A DNA stretch of 64,000 nt from assembly GCF_032362555.1 (NCBI RefSeq), contig NC_083509.1, forward strand, positions 6,843,001 to 6,907,000, given 5' to 3'. This stretch comes from Amyelois transitella (taxonomy: Eukaryota; Arthropoda; Insecta; Lepidoptera; Pyralidae). Made by a program: the position numbers and the translations under genes. A model generated the notes under the pieces. The model saw nothing but the letters and a program-made list of their open reading frames with translations, searched no databases and was not told the origin of the DNA. Below are positions 1 to 13,500 of the stretch, one piece after another. The number at the start of each line of letters is the position of its first letter. Position 1 is the stretch's first letter.

Positions 1-3000
1 ACGCGTGAGTGAACGGTGACGTATGAACCTGTGAGTGTCTGTGAATATATTTTGTAAATAGTCTCTATTAATTGTTAATTGTTGATGTATGTATGTACGG
101 TAGACGCGAATCCCTATCGCTATGTAAATAATAAAATTTAATTTGCAGGGAGAGAATGGACCTTTTGAGAGGACTGATATTAAATAAATGTAATGTATGT
201 ATAAATAAGACAATTTATGTGAATATGAAATTATTTATACTTATTTATCGGTAAAAAAGCTTCGATTGTGTCCAATGTTCTTATAAAATTTAGATGAAGA
301 CTATTTGAAAGAATAAAAAGGCATACTTTTTTAACCAAATAAGTTTTTAGTATTATTGAACTCTTGCTACTTTCCCAATACTACACCTTTCCTCCTGGGT
401 TCATAAACCACAACATAACTTATTAAAGAAAAGTATTTTTAAAGAAAACTACAGGTTTTTATTAATTGAGTTTAATGGCCCTGGGGCCTAGGTCGTATGT
501 ACGAATATAAACTCAAGAGTACGAGATATTTCGATATTATAAAACATTCTAGCACCTATGGCTGAACCAACATTTTACAAACGCAATCAGGAACCAACGG
601 GACCCAGTACTAACCACCAAGGCGTCATTTTTCTAAAATAATTAGATCAGATAATTACTTACAGAAAAGTTAAAAATATTTTACTGATGTCTATGATGAA
701 AGTCTATGCAAAATGTTATAAAATTGACTGTGTTCTTATAATTTACGAATCTACTTCAGCTGTACCTTTGAATCTAATTTAAAAAAATTCTAAATAAAGT
801 AAAAAGTCATTTATGTGTAAAAGTTATTTATTTATGTCCGAAACGTCAATCTTTGAACAACGTTCAAGTTAATTTTACAATATCAATTTAAACACGGATT
901 CTTATCAACGCATTCATATAAATTTAATTATTCGCGCTACGAAATAGAATGCATATCACATCTCATTTAAAATAATATTTACAGCAATACGACAAATCAA
1001 GTACGCCACTGAAAACATCATACAACCATCGAACTTAATAAAAATTAGATTATGTATAAAAATCTCCATTACAAAATATATACAATAATTATTTTATTAA
1101 TTCTTAAAATAGACATTTACACGTTGTGAATTTATGTTACAAAAAAATTACATATTGAGCTACATGACCGTAAACAAATGAGATCAACAATTCGCAAATT
1201 ACGCGGCCGTTTACTAGTAAGAGCAGCATACACAGCAAAAGTTATGTAAAACTAATTATTAATGAGGATATGAAAGGACGATTTCATTATAAACAAGGTC
1301 AAGATGCGATTAATATTTTATGTCGTAGTTTATTGACTATAAAGACCAAGACCGTAAACTACTTGTAATATACGAATCTATTCTGCAAGTGAAATTTCCC
1401 ATGCTAATACTGCTCTAAAACGCACCCCGATATAAGACTAGTCTCACTACTACTAGCTACTCGATATATAAGGTACAAAATTCATAAATACGTTCCATTT
1501 TACTTTCTTACCAGTAGTAGTGTAAAAAGTCCTTATTTACATATGCAATTTTTACAAACACGGCAACAATGTCCACGTATCCTACCAAATGCCCAGGCAA
1601 TACTAAATAAAACAAGGTTTACTTAATTAGGCATGTCACGGAATGCCATTATGAACACATTTTAGATAACTAAAATTAACAAGAGAAACTGTAGGTACTC
1701 TTACGTATATGTAGAATTATAAAACGTCGTGACGTGAAGAATTGAATAATTACGGTGTTGAAGTCTAACAAATGCTAACAGAGATAAAATTTGTGCGCAT
1801 GAATCATAGACCTACCATTTTAATATATATATGGTAGGTATGATAAGCATTTTTACAGCGATTCTCCTCCAAATACTAAGTACGGGGGTGGACTAATTCT
1901 GTATTTACTTATTGCAGTTTATGTTATTAATATTATAATCTGAAATTTACTATAAAATTACCAAAAAGAATTTGCGTTATCAACAAAACTTTCGTTTATA
2001 ATCACTAAAAAATCATGTTACTTGCTATTTCTTCTGGCAACGAGTGCTTATTTATCTAACTTAGTGCTTATCAAAACTACATCGTGAGTAAAAATCTGTA
2101 AAAAATCTGGATTCTATCGTTGACAACAATAATTCTCAAAGCAGAAGTGCAAAATGAGACTCGCGCTACGCACTACCTACATCATATATTTAAAATTGTT
2201 CGGCATATACATAATAAATGTACCTTTATAAAAATATTTATCACGTCAGATTTTAGTAAGGTGTCCGTTTAAAATTAAGGCTGAAAATCTTTCGGTCAAT
2301 GTAAGTTTATTAATCTATTGTAAGACCGCCGCTTATTTTACAGAACTTTCTTTATTATAAAAGATAAATTGTTATTGGTATTAATTCGTTGTGCTGATGT
2401 AATCTACATATCAACGAAAGTGTTCAGTCACTGATTAAAAAATGTCATTATATTTCTATATGTCACTATTAAATATTCACTTCATCTGTATATAAAAGAC
2501 TAACTGTCAACAACAGCTCAACAGTGAGGGAGTGGTCCTATCCTAAAGTGCCGGGAATCATAAAGCACAAAAAGTACACCTGATGATGTTGATTTTTTTT
2601 TTAGTTTGAAAGTAAGAAATATACGAGTAAGTATTCTGTGAAAATTTTAACCGTCTACCTGTAACCGTTATTAATATCGAGCAAAAATGCGGCAACGGAA
2701 ATACATAACTTGTGATAAAAATCACGAAAGAACTCGGAAAAGATAATGCTAGCCATTATCTCGAGGACGCCGGAAACCGGACAAGTGGAGAGGGAAAAGG
2801 CGGAAGTCGGACCCTGGGCCCCGAAGCCCTACAGTGGAGGATGATATCAGGAATACGCAAAAATGAGAATGAGAGTAGATGTTGTTAATCTAACAATTTG
2901 AAATAAACTTTCGACTCCAAAGTCCTTCCTCATCGATTGCACTATCTATAAGCAATGAAATCCAATCGAATTAAAAAACTGACTATAAAGTTGATAGCCA

Positions 3001-4574
3001 TATAATCGCATAGCCGAAACCGATAGACGATTTTTTTCACACACTGTTAAAATTACATACAGGCCCTCGATAAGTATTGCCAGGTATACCCACAAGAGCG
3101 AAGCCCTGAGAAAAAGTTAGTTGACATATAAGAATCTAATCGGGTTCTAGCTAGCATATATATATTATTATGCAATCACATCACTGATTTTGCAAGCTGG
3201 CATTTTGAACACATTGATTGCCATCTATATTGCATTGTTTTCGTTACATTTCATAAGCCTGCGACATTTCCATTGATCCCAACATATTATTGAGTATTAA
3301 GGCTCCGTGAACTACGTATGCTAGTATTATTTCAAATATTATTGACGATCTACTGAAATTATATTAAAGAATCACTGAATTTACATTCTTTTACATTAAA
3401 CACGTTTGAACCGTGTTTGTCGTTCGCACACTTCATTATTACCATATATTTATTTACATTAAATGTGATGCTTATATACCTATATCTACCTACCTACCTA
3501 ACATATAATACACCATTTACATAATTTTTGACGCATTCTTCAATCACTGTAAATATTGTACTTTAATGACTGCGAATTCTGTAGTCAAAAAGTCATGATC
3601 CAATAGAAACTTACAGTTTAATACTGATTATAATTGGTGTTACCGTGTATTAAAATTCACTTTTAAGTACTAATTTATGAATAGCTCTGCTGAAATGTAG
3701 GACTACCTTGGATATAAGTAGACTTATATTCGATGAACTCTTGCGAACCTAGGAATCATATTTGATAGTCTACCCTTTAACAACTTATATGTTTACTTGG
3801 TGCATTGAAATTTGAGACTAATAACTATATTTACAAATTCTGTATTTATCATATACAACTTCATTACAAAACAATATAAGTTGAGGCCAATTTACATTTG
3901 CCATTCGGTTCATTCTCTTTAATTTCTTGCCTTTTTAATTTCTAACTTCGAACTAAACAGCGTTTAAAAACAAAAGTTGTACATTGACAGCCCGTCTGTA
4001 AGAATTAATGACAAATTAATAATTCTTTAATTCGTTAACAACATTTATATTTACAGTTGTTACTAACAAATCCAACAATAAATAAAATTTTATTAGTTAC
4101 ATAATAATATTGGTATCATTAAGACTTTAACACTATGATAACACTTTAAATTTAGTCACAGTTCATGTCATGATCATATTTAATTTCTAATGTCAAGTTT
4201 GGAAAAGTTACATTTCACACATATTTTTGTGACAATTAAAAAAAAATAAAGAAATACATGATTGGTATTATGTATAGAAGAAGAAATAAAATAAATTGTG
4301 ATACATGATTAAAAACAAAAATTCATCGCTTTTGTTTGTTTTTAACTGTCAGATTGGCAAATTATAAGTCAATTAGTACCTGCCAGGCATTTAAAACCGT
4401 TCAAACATATATATAATAAAACAACATAACCGCAGCTATTGTGATAGAATAATTTCACGTTACGTTATTGCAGTTATTAAATTCACACTGTTATCTAAAA
4501 TAATTTATCTAAATAGTCCTCGTATGTTTGTACACAAGTGTTTCACTAAACGGGTAGTGCAGAGTGACTATTTA
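1..4574. other. AT-rich region downstream of Spt20, no gene seen
   Basis: No ORF with family features on either strand. On the minus strand this follows the Spt20 stop and probably includes its 3' UTR; a candidate polyadenylation hexamer is the TTTATT near 3448 (AATAAA on the transcript), with others further on, but none lies close to the stop. A short GC-richer patch at about 2745-2870 carries GACCCTGGGCCCCGAA and resembles the patch at 8500-8665, so it is likely an interspersed repeat. A fragment with GAGCGAAGCCCTG at about 3092 is the decayed end of a retroelement. The first few hundred bases could be the 3' UTR of a gene lying to the left. Confidence 0.5.
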
Positions 4575-7500
4575 CTATGAACTGTCAGCGTTCGATTTCC
4601 GTCTCACTTGGTGTGTATTTAAAGTCTGCGCTTGCACTTGAGCTATGAACTGGGTTGTACCTGAAAAAAAAATTACTAATGGCAAAAATTGCGAAAAGCA
4701 GAGTTGATCAAACGCATTATAGTCTGTAGAGGTGGGGTGTAGTCGATGAAAACGAGCTATTTTCTGAAATTGCCATTCATTTTTTGTCAGTGGTTTCATT
4801 GAGTCGAGACGTTGAGCATAAAGAGCAAATTTGCCAGCGATTAAATATTAATCAGCGATTAGCTGAATAAATTAAAGGACAAATTGAAGATCTATCTTCA
4901 ATTTCTTTCGCACTGACCCGCGTCGACAGATTTTTTTTGTCGTGCAATAGCGATTTACTCAGTAAGCGTTTAAATTGGTAGAGTAGTTTATTACCAGATG
5001 GTTAACTCACCACCATAATTGTGACGTTAAATAAAACGTCGCAGGTAAGAGACATGAGAGATAATAACTTTATTAGCGGACTAATTTAAAAATACTAAGA
5101 GGGCGCGGGTAAAGCTATAGACACGAAATCGTGCAAGTACCCGCCAGAGTATAGCGAGCTACTTGGTGAGAGCTGTAGTAAACCAAAGACGAAAGCCTCT
5201 ATAGGGCTCCCGGACTGTGAAGAGGGGCGCAGGGGAAACCGCAGCGGCACGACGTCACATAGTGGTCATGGCACTTCAACCGGGCCAACCTGTACCTGTA
5301 CAGGGCCGCTCCTTACCCTACAGAAATAAGTAAATGCGACAGTGTAGTGCATACCGGGTGCGGCGGTGGGCTGCTGCCGGGCCACGGGCAGCGGCGGGCG
5401 GGCGGGCCGCGGGGGCGCCGCTCGCCCCGACCGCACCACCTGGACAGTTCCGCTACGTACGGCACCCTTCACGCCGCCAGGCATTAGTTGAGCTGCGACA
5501 GAAAAGGAAATGTTATTCTTTCGTCTACGATTCACTTCATATGCAGTAGTGTTTGTCCATAGCAGATGCCGTTAGTGAAGAATGTTAACCAATTTTGATT
5601 AGTTATATAATATATTAAACACAATACACTTGAGAGGAAAGCGGGGTGTGCGTCGCGCAGTCTACGCTGCGTGTACATGTATTTTGCTCTATGCAATGCA
5701 TTTAAGTTTTGTATGGCCATTATTAATTTATTCAAATCTTTTCAGCCAAAGTCGTAAAGCCGAACACGAGGAAGTTGGCTCATTGAAGGCGAAGATAATT
5801 TTAAAACAATTTCAATCATTAACAATACTATAGGTACCACTTTCGATGTGCTGCGCTATTCTTTGTACATCTTTCCGCCGTAATATTAGATCGCGCGGCG
5901 TCTATTATTATACAAAAAAACGGGCCTGTGCTTAATTTTGACTTGACGCGTGTCAGAGTTGTTAGAATTTTACAACTACCGCACAAGCCATGTTCCTTTT
6001 TTTAATCAAAGGCGTGTATTCAAAGATTAAAAACTTAAAGGATGTGAACTCACCAATTGGCAAAGAGAGTACAGAGGGCTGATTAGTGAGCACCACCGAC
6101 GTAGTGGAAGGTACAGAAACAAGCAAGCCACTAGGCGCGCCTGACACGTTCAGAGATAATGATATGGGCGCGGGCAAACCGGGGATCTGAACTTGCACAT
6201 TCTGGAGCCCTTGGATGCCTTGGAGGCTTTGCAGTGATGCTAGACTTAAGCCCTGAAAGAAAATATTACATAAATCACTTTAGATCGCAATATATAACAG
6301 ATATTTATACACATTAAAAAAAAATACCACCCCAGATTGTCCAGCTGTAGATACCTTTGAATCCATTAGAGATTTTTTTTTTTATTTACCACCATTACAG
6401 ATAAGAATTTTTTTTATAAATTCATTATATTCATTCTCTTATAGGTAGTGCAAATCAAATCAAATGATAAATTTCCTTCATACAGCACTCACACTGGAAT
6501 AGCATCGATGCGGCGCGCACTTCCAATGTAAAATAATTTTGCGACATTACCACATACATAAAGAGACCAGTATCGCTTGAGCCGAGGCTAGTAACTTTTC
6601 TTAAGTCAACCAGTTGACCACCTATGCTTATGACCATTCCCTGGCTGAGTAATCTCAGCCGGAAGAGCATTCCTGTAATCTTGCCGCTCCGTTTTCCGAT
6701 ACGTTACCGCTATTGTAGAAATATTCGGCCTATCTACTCGCATTTGTGTTCTAAAAAAGGCCTAAAAAAGTAATCGAAGTAACATTTTCTCCCTTTCTCA
6801 ACCTTTATTTAAACCTTGCCTGTCACCCAAATACAATTCTCACTCCAACCCATGCCTACTATGGTGGTAATACTCAAAATTATACAGAACTAACAACAAA
6901 CCTGTAAATGGCAAACTGGCTGCGCTTGCGGCTGCGGTTGCGACGCGGTCGCGGCTTGCGGCTCCGAGCTGATCAGCCGCTCCAGCAGCGCGCTCTCGCT
7001 GCTCGACACGTTCGTCGTCTCGTTCTCACGAGTATAGCCGCCCATTACTTGTACACCCACACCCTATATAAAATTAATTTAAATTCACATGTATGTCGCC
7101 AATGATTATTATTTACTAAATTTACATATTCACAAGCGTAGCTATACTGGCTTTTGTCTCGGTCGTGTCTACGCGTATCTGGAGAGGAGCACCAAGGCAC
7201 ATCATAAACACAATTGGATAAGGTCACTTTTTTACATTAAGTGACTCCCGCAACCATTGTAAGGGAACCTAACCCATGTTAGATCATGCCCTTTGTACCT
7301 CCATGCGCATCAAGCATTTTAATAATTTTGACATTTTTAAAACCTTTACAGATATACCACCAACGCTCCTATTCTGTTACTATGTCAGTTAAGACTCATG
7401 GGACTTACCTTTGGGAAGTGGGCCCCGCCCCTCAATCTATGCTCGTATATAAACATTTCTTTTCTAAAATTCCTGGACCGATTTTGACCAAATCTTCAAA

Positions 7501-10500
7501 AGCTACTTTTTTCTGGAAATTCCCACGGGAGCGAAGCCCTGCAAATGCTAGTGAATTATATATGTGGCTAAAGCTTTACCTGCTGTGTATATGTGGGTAT
7601 GTTGTGAGTGGAGGTGGCTACAAGCCTTGCTCCTGCTATGGACACGCGGCCAACCAGTTTGTGAGCGTCCAAATTTTCACTGTTAGCGGACGAAACGTGT
7701 GTCATGGCGGCGGGGGCACTGTTCAGCAAATTCAAGATGGTGGCGTTGTTATTTGTCGTCGTCGCGCCAGTCTTCGCTGCGTTTTGGCTCGCTGCTGTAA
7801 TTAAAAAACGAGCTTTTTAAATTACGTCTCTTCATATATTCTTCAAGATACAGTAGCCAGAGATAGAGCCCATTGGCCAGCCCATTAAAAGTTTAATCTA
7901 TAGTTTTTAAGAATTTCCCTTTATTGACTTTTATTATATTCACGGGAAGAGAACACGCTTGTATTTTCGTCTCTACCAGACCAGCATGAACGGCCTTCAA
8001 AAAATATCTTAAGCACAAAACAATCGTAAATATCCCTATGGATTATTTCTCAACACTTATTTACCTACCGAAACAAAAACTCGGGCGATGACCTCATCAA
8101 ATAAATTTAAAAAAATATAAAATACCTTACCCTGTTCGAACTATTGGGCGATATTAAGACTCGTGCCAAGCGCTCTGATGGCCGGGTTCGACGTCTGTTA
8201 TTTCCTATGGCGGCCTTCTATTGTGTAGTCGATGTATTAATGTATATGAATTAGTATTAAAATAAAATAAATGTTTACCTTGTTGGAACTGTTGGGCGGA
8301 ATTCATTAGACTTGTGACAAGCGCGCTGATGGCCGGGTTGGTCGTGCGTGGTTTGCTGATGGCGGCTTTCTGTTGTGTAGTCGATGTAGTCGTATACTGT
8401 ATGTTTTGCACCTGAAAATTTAATTGCTTTAAATTGATAACTCAGTTGACATTGTGAAACAATTTTTTTTTTAATATATCAATCGGTATCATATCGATTG
8501 CGAAGTCAAGGCTCGCATAACAGCACACAGGTGTCGTCTGTGACCCCAAAATACCGGTTAGCCTGAAAGGGCAGGTCTATAATCCGGACCCCGGGCCCCG
8601 AAACACTTCTGCGGAGGGCGCAACCGGGAACGCACAGAGGTAAGAGAGAGATCAATCGGTAACAGAGACATATTGTTCTCTGTACCATATAACAATATCA
8701 CATGCGAAACATGGATTTAAATCCACTTTCTTGGTATTTAAGGTAGGGAAAAAATTGATGTGATTTCTCTATAATAGCAAAATTTCATTGAAATCCTTAA
8801 TGGATCATTTAGAAACAAAGACTGATGTTAGGTGGAGGTGGTAGCGGAAAGAAGCTTAAACTTATCACCAATACTCAGACAAGATTGGATTCTTGGTGAT
8901 GAAATTATACTTAAATAGAAGTTTAAAGTACTACTTTGTTTATGTAATTTGTGCTGTATATGTATATTAATTTGTTTAATGTACCTACTGGTTAAGGTAA
9001 CATTACCTGCGATGTTCCAGCAGTGGACATCAGCGGATGCTGTATATGAATGATAGCCGACTGCATCTTCTGTGGATTCAACGGCTGTTGCGGATTGGTC
9101 AGTTGTTGTGCCAGGAGCTGATTGGTTGAAGCCTGTGTAAATTAATATAATATTTTACAATCTCAATATTGATTTAACGAAATATTGATGGTTGATTAAT
9201 TGTTGTACTATCGGGGCGTACTTAGCGACGACAGCTGCATGAGCGATGCTTCAACGGCAACATTACCGACACTGCCCTCGCTGCCAACACAGACAACGCC
9301 AACATTGCAGCAGTACAGACAGATACATAAACTAATTACACTCCTTATTACCATTGGGGTTCACAAAGAACTCACTTGAGGTGACAATCGAGGCGTGCTC
9401 GGCGACGGCTGCTGCTTGAGCGACGCTTCAGCGGCTACATTACCGACACTACCCACGCTGCTAACACTGCCCACGCTACCGACACTACCCACGCTGCCGA
9501 CACTGCCCACGCTTCCAACACTGCCCACAGCGCCGACAGTACCGACGTTCCCGACAACACTACCAACGGTGGCAATGTTCCCGACTTGTTGTAACTGCGC
9601 CTGCTGTCAAAAATTATTATTAAACACTAATAAACTCTTCTTAGATATAGAAATGGTAAACATTTCAGTGGATATGCAAAGTGTTTGCCCGGACATTCGT
9701 GTTTTAAATATAGTGGCCTAAAATTTGATGTATCAGTGTATTAGCATTTCAAAACCTGTGTCACTCACAAAGTCACAAGAGACCAGCGAATGTTTTCCAA
9801 CTTAGGATTGACAAAAGACAAGCATGTAAGTCATATATAAGAATACACAAAGGATAGTTGAGAGAACTCTTTAGTAAGAAACTAATAAAGTGAATCAACA
9901 CCTCAACTCACCAGTATAGGTAACTGCCGTGTAGTCGTATGAGTATTTGGGGTTGCCGCGATTGCAGATGTCCTAAAATAATTTTTACATATAACATTTT
10001 CAGTTATTCAACAAATTAATTACTACTCTTGAGAAAATAATAATTTTACTTTAGTTTCACTAAGTGTATTTGTAATACTTACACAATAGGTACCGTTGTG
10101 GCATGTGTTTGCACTGTGGCACTGCTAGCTGCTTGACGTTGTAGCAGCAACTGCTGACCTTGCTGAAAAAATAAATAATATGTTTTATATCTAGTGTTTG
10201 ATGTATATTTATTTGTCAAATTTAAGATGTACTTGTCAAATATTTATTTATCCAGATCAATATTGTGACAGTGAAAGATGCTTTTCAAGAACTTAAGATA
10301 TTGTGACCCCACATCAAAGTTGGGAAAAACAGGCCTCTTTCCCAGAGGGATAGACAGAGACCACATCTTTCAACAAAAATTTGTAGTTATACATAATTTA
10401 CTGTCACCAGTGTCATTTACTCATGTACGGTCACCTAGTTTATTATCGTAAATTGCCTGTAATCTTACAAAGCAAAAATAACATACCAATTCCCTCATGC

Positions 10501-13500
10501 TGCCAGTAAACGATACCCTTGGTAGTTGCCCTGGCACTATGTGTTTTATCCTAACTGACTTCCTGCCTTCCTCGGTGAATATCTCCGTGAATTGCTGAAT
10601 GTACTTATTTGCTTGAACTCGAGAACCTACGATTTAATAAAAAATCATTTTAGGAAGCTGAAAGGTGGCAGGTCAATCTTAAAAATTAACTGTGATCAAG
10701 ACACGAATCATCTTGCTCAGCGCGAACGCCAATCTCCTGTTTGGTTTTCATTCACTCAATGATTGACTAAAAGAAATTTGGATTAGCAATTACCACCTTT
10801 GACCACCTTTGTACCATCCCTGTTTTGTATGTTTGACACTTATGTTGCAATTAAAAGATTTATCTATCTATCCATCTAATCACATTGTTTTTCTCTACTT
10901 AATCTTGATAGAAAATCATGCGAGTAAATTAATTAAGCAGTCTTTCCTAAACTTGAAGTGAAAACTAATGGCATAACTTCAAATTTTTTGCCATAGCCCT
11001 GAGCATATTACATGAATAAAAAGTGAAGTAGTTTATAAAAAGGTTTTAAAAATAATACCTAATGTAAATCTACACGCAGCACCATTCCTTTCACCTTCCA
11101 CGTGGTCTCTATCAACATACAACTCCCCAAGGAACTCCTGATCGGACGGTCTCTGCAATATCGACAGTTTTATATGGAAGAATCCTGCGCCGGCGTGGGG
11201 GGATGTTTTCTCAGTCTCTAGTATGTATTCTTCGAACAACTGCGGTTGACAATCAGGCGTCGGTCGAGGCCTTTCGTATGCCCGCGCTACACGTAATGGT
11301 GCGTTTGGTTCCGAAGGCATAGCTAATGATAGGGACTCCATCTTCGGCGGCTCTATTGGTTTGAATACCTGTGGATGGGAAAATGTTTGTTTGCTCAAGA
11401 AACAGGTTTTCACTTTTCTAAATATTGTATGGATTAGCTCTATAAAAAATTCAGTTGTATATTAAGTTCATTTTTAATAGGCTTGCTTGGACCTAAATCT
11501 CTTGGTAAATATGGCTACTTGCCCTTTAGATGTTCGAATATTTTAATTTTTAGTTCCACACATTGTAAAAACAAATTGACTATTGATATAAAACTGCTCA
11601 ATTACCTCGGGTGGTTTCTTAGGATACTTTGATGACAGTCTTGTATGGGGCACCGATTGCCTGCTGTTTTTAGCCCTCTGCTTATGGATCAGTTCAAGCA
11701 ACTCTAATCCGTGATAGTGAGTAAATTGGTCTAATTTTCTTTTTCTATTAACAGCGACCTGAAATAAATTGCTATTTAAAGATAGTGCAGAAGAATAATG
11801 TCAAAACCCTTTATTGGCATAAGACATAAGGCTAATTATAAATCAAATACCTTCTCATGTTGAAATTGATTCATTATGGCATTGCTGATATAAGTTTTAA
11901 GAAAAAAAAATGTACAATCAAATTAATCCAATAAGTACAAGATCTCAATACTTTTAACATGATAATCTGTTAACATATGTGTCAAAACAGAGTCACAGAG
12001 TCAAAAACCTGACTTACCATAACCATGACCGTGTGCAGCCATAGGCGCACTCCGCGCACCTCTGCAGAATTGAGGACAAAATCGGAACTAACACCTGAAG
12101 AATGACGGAATGTTTCACAAAAATAGGCAGGAAAGAGCTTAAATGGTACCTGCGAAAATTTCTTCGCTTGCCGCCTAATACGTGGCGTATTAAACAGCCT
12201 CGGCGCGGCGTGCAGCCTGGCGGCCAGCAAGCCCACTGCCGGCCGCGGGTCGAGGCACAGGGGCGGAGCCGCTGCGTGCACCAGCGCAGCCTCCACGGCC
12301 TCTAGGGAACTTCGCTCTTCGCCCGCCCATCCACATTTACCGCCGATGCACATAGCATCCGTTATTATACTCTGTTTTACAAAAGTAATTAAGATAAAAT
12401 GCCTATTTTATCTATTAAATTTCATTATACCTTAATAATTTGTAGAACACCTATCTAGACAGCCTTGTCTAATATAATCTAATATAATAGAATATTAATA
12501 ACAACTTCACCATTTGTCATAATTTCAAATTAACAATTTCAAAAACAAGTTTACACTTTCTTAATGATACCTTGAAATTAAGTTGATGTTACAGCCAATA
12601 ACTAAGACCTTGTCACTTTATACTTTATTAACTGTAAAATGTATTTTAATATTAAAGTTGGTTATACATATTGGAGGTGTATTTGTAAAAATTAATAGTA
12701 CTTGTGGAGGAAAATGCGGCGAAAATAAATTAAAACAAAATTTACCTGATTAGTAGGTCTAAGCAATACATGATGAGTGTCACAGAGAAAACTGGGATAT
12801 GCTTGTCTATAGTCCCGTATCTGTGCTATTATGCAACCCGAGTAAAAAAGACAGGAGTGTTCAGATTCCAACAAATCTAGCAAAACCACAGGTAACTCCT
12901 CATTGTCGATGTAACTCAGGAGTTCTTCTTCCTCATATGGCCATCGAGGAGTCTCTATTAAGGTTTCTTCATCACTAGTAGAGGTCTACAAACATAATAT
13001 TGTAAATATTGTTATTAATATTGTATAATAATTTCTAAAGGTACACAAAAAATACTCAATAGGATAAAGTAACAACTTTGACTCTATAACAAATAAATGA
13101 GCACACACTATTATACACCCAGTACATATCACATCTAAACCCCTTACAGAGAAAGTAGTATTGCCAAGAGTGTTGATAAATCTAAAAGACCAAAGTGAAA
13201 TTCACCACACAACAAATATTTTCAATCCTATAAACCTTTGAAGATAAATATATAAATTGAAGATATATTGTGTCTTTTAATATAAAGGGTAAAATTGTGA
13301 AGACAGAGGCCAGGGAGTTGTCTTATAATCACAAACAAAGAGTGTTAATGGTTAATTAAAGCCATGATCCTGATAAAATGGATCCTCACTTATGATAAAA
13401 ATATTTCTTTTTATAATTTTCTAGAATCACTTTAAGCAGTGGTGGTAAGCAATAACTTTTTTAAGCAGCAAACTGTAAGCTGTGGTGACGACATGTAAGT

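Noticed and set aside
5334-5549. Arg/Ala-rich plus-strand ORF at the GC-rich block
   Set aside because: It is the complement of Spt20 exon 17, which fits the splice phase.
6455-6670. Minus-strand ORF with GGQLVDLRKVTSLGSSDTG, between Spt20 exons 15 and 16
   Set aside because: It looks protein-like and has an upstream acceptor, but it cannot be inserted without breaking the phase between exons 15 and 16. Kept only as a possible relic.
9395-9721. ORF encoding a Leu-Pro-Thr repeat
   Set aside because: It is the complement of the Val-Gly-Ser array in Spt20 exon 11; splice phase and flanking conservation support the minus strand.
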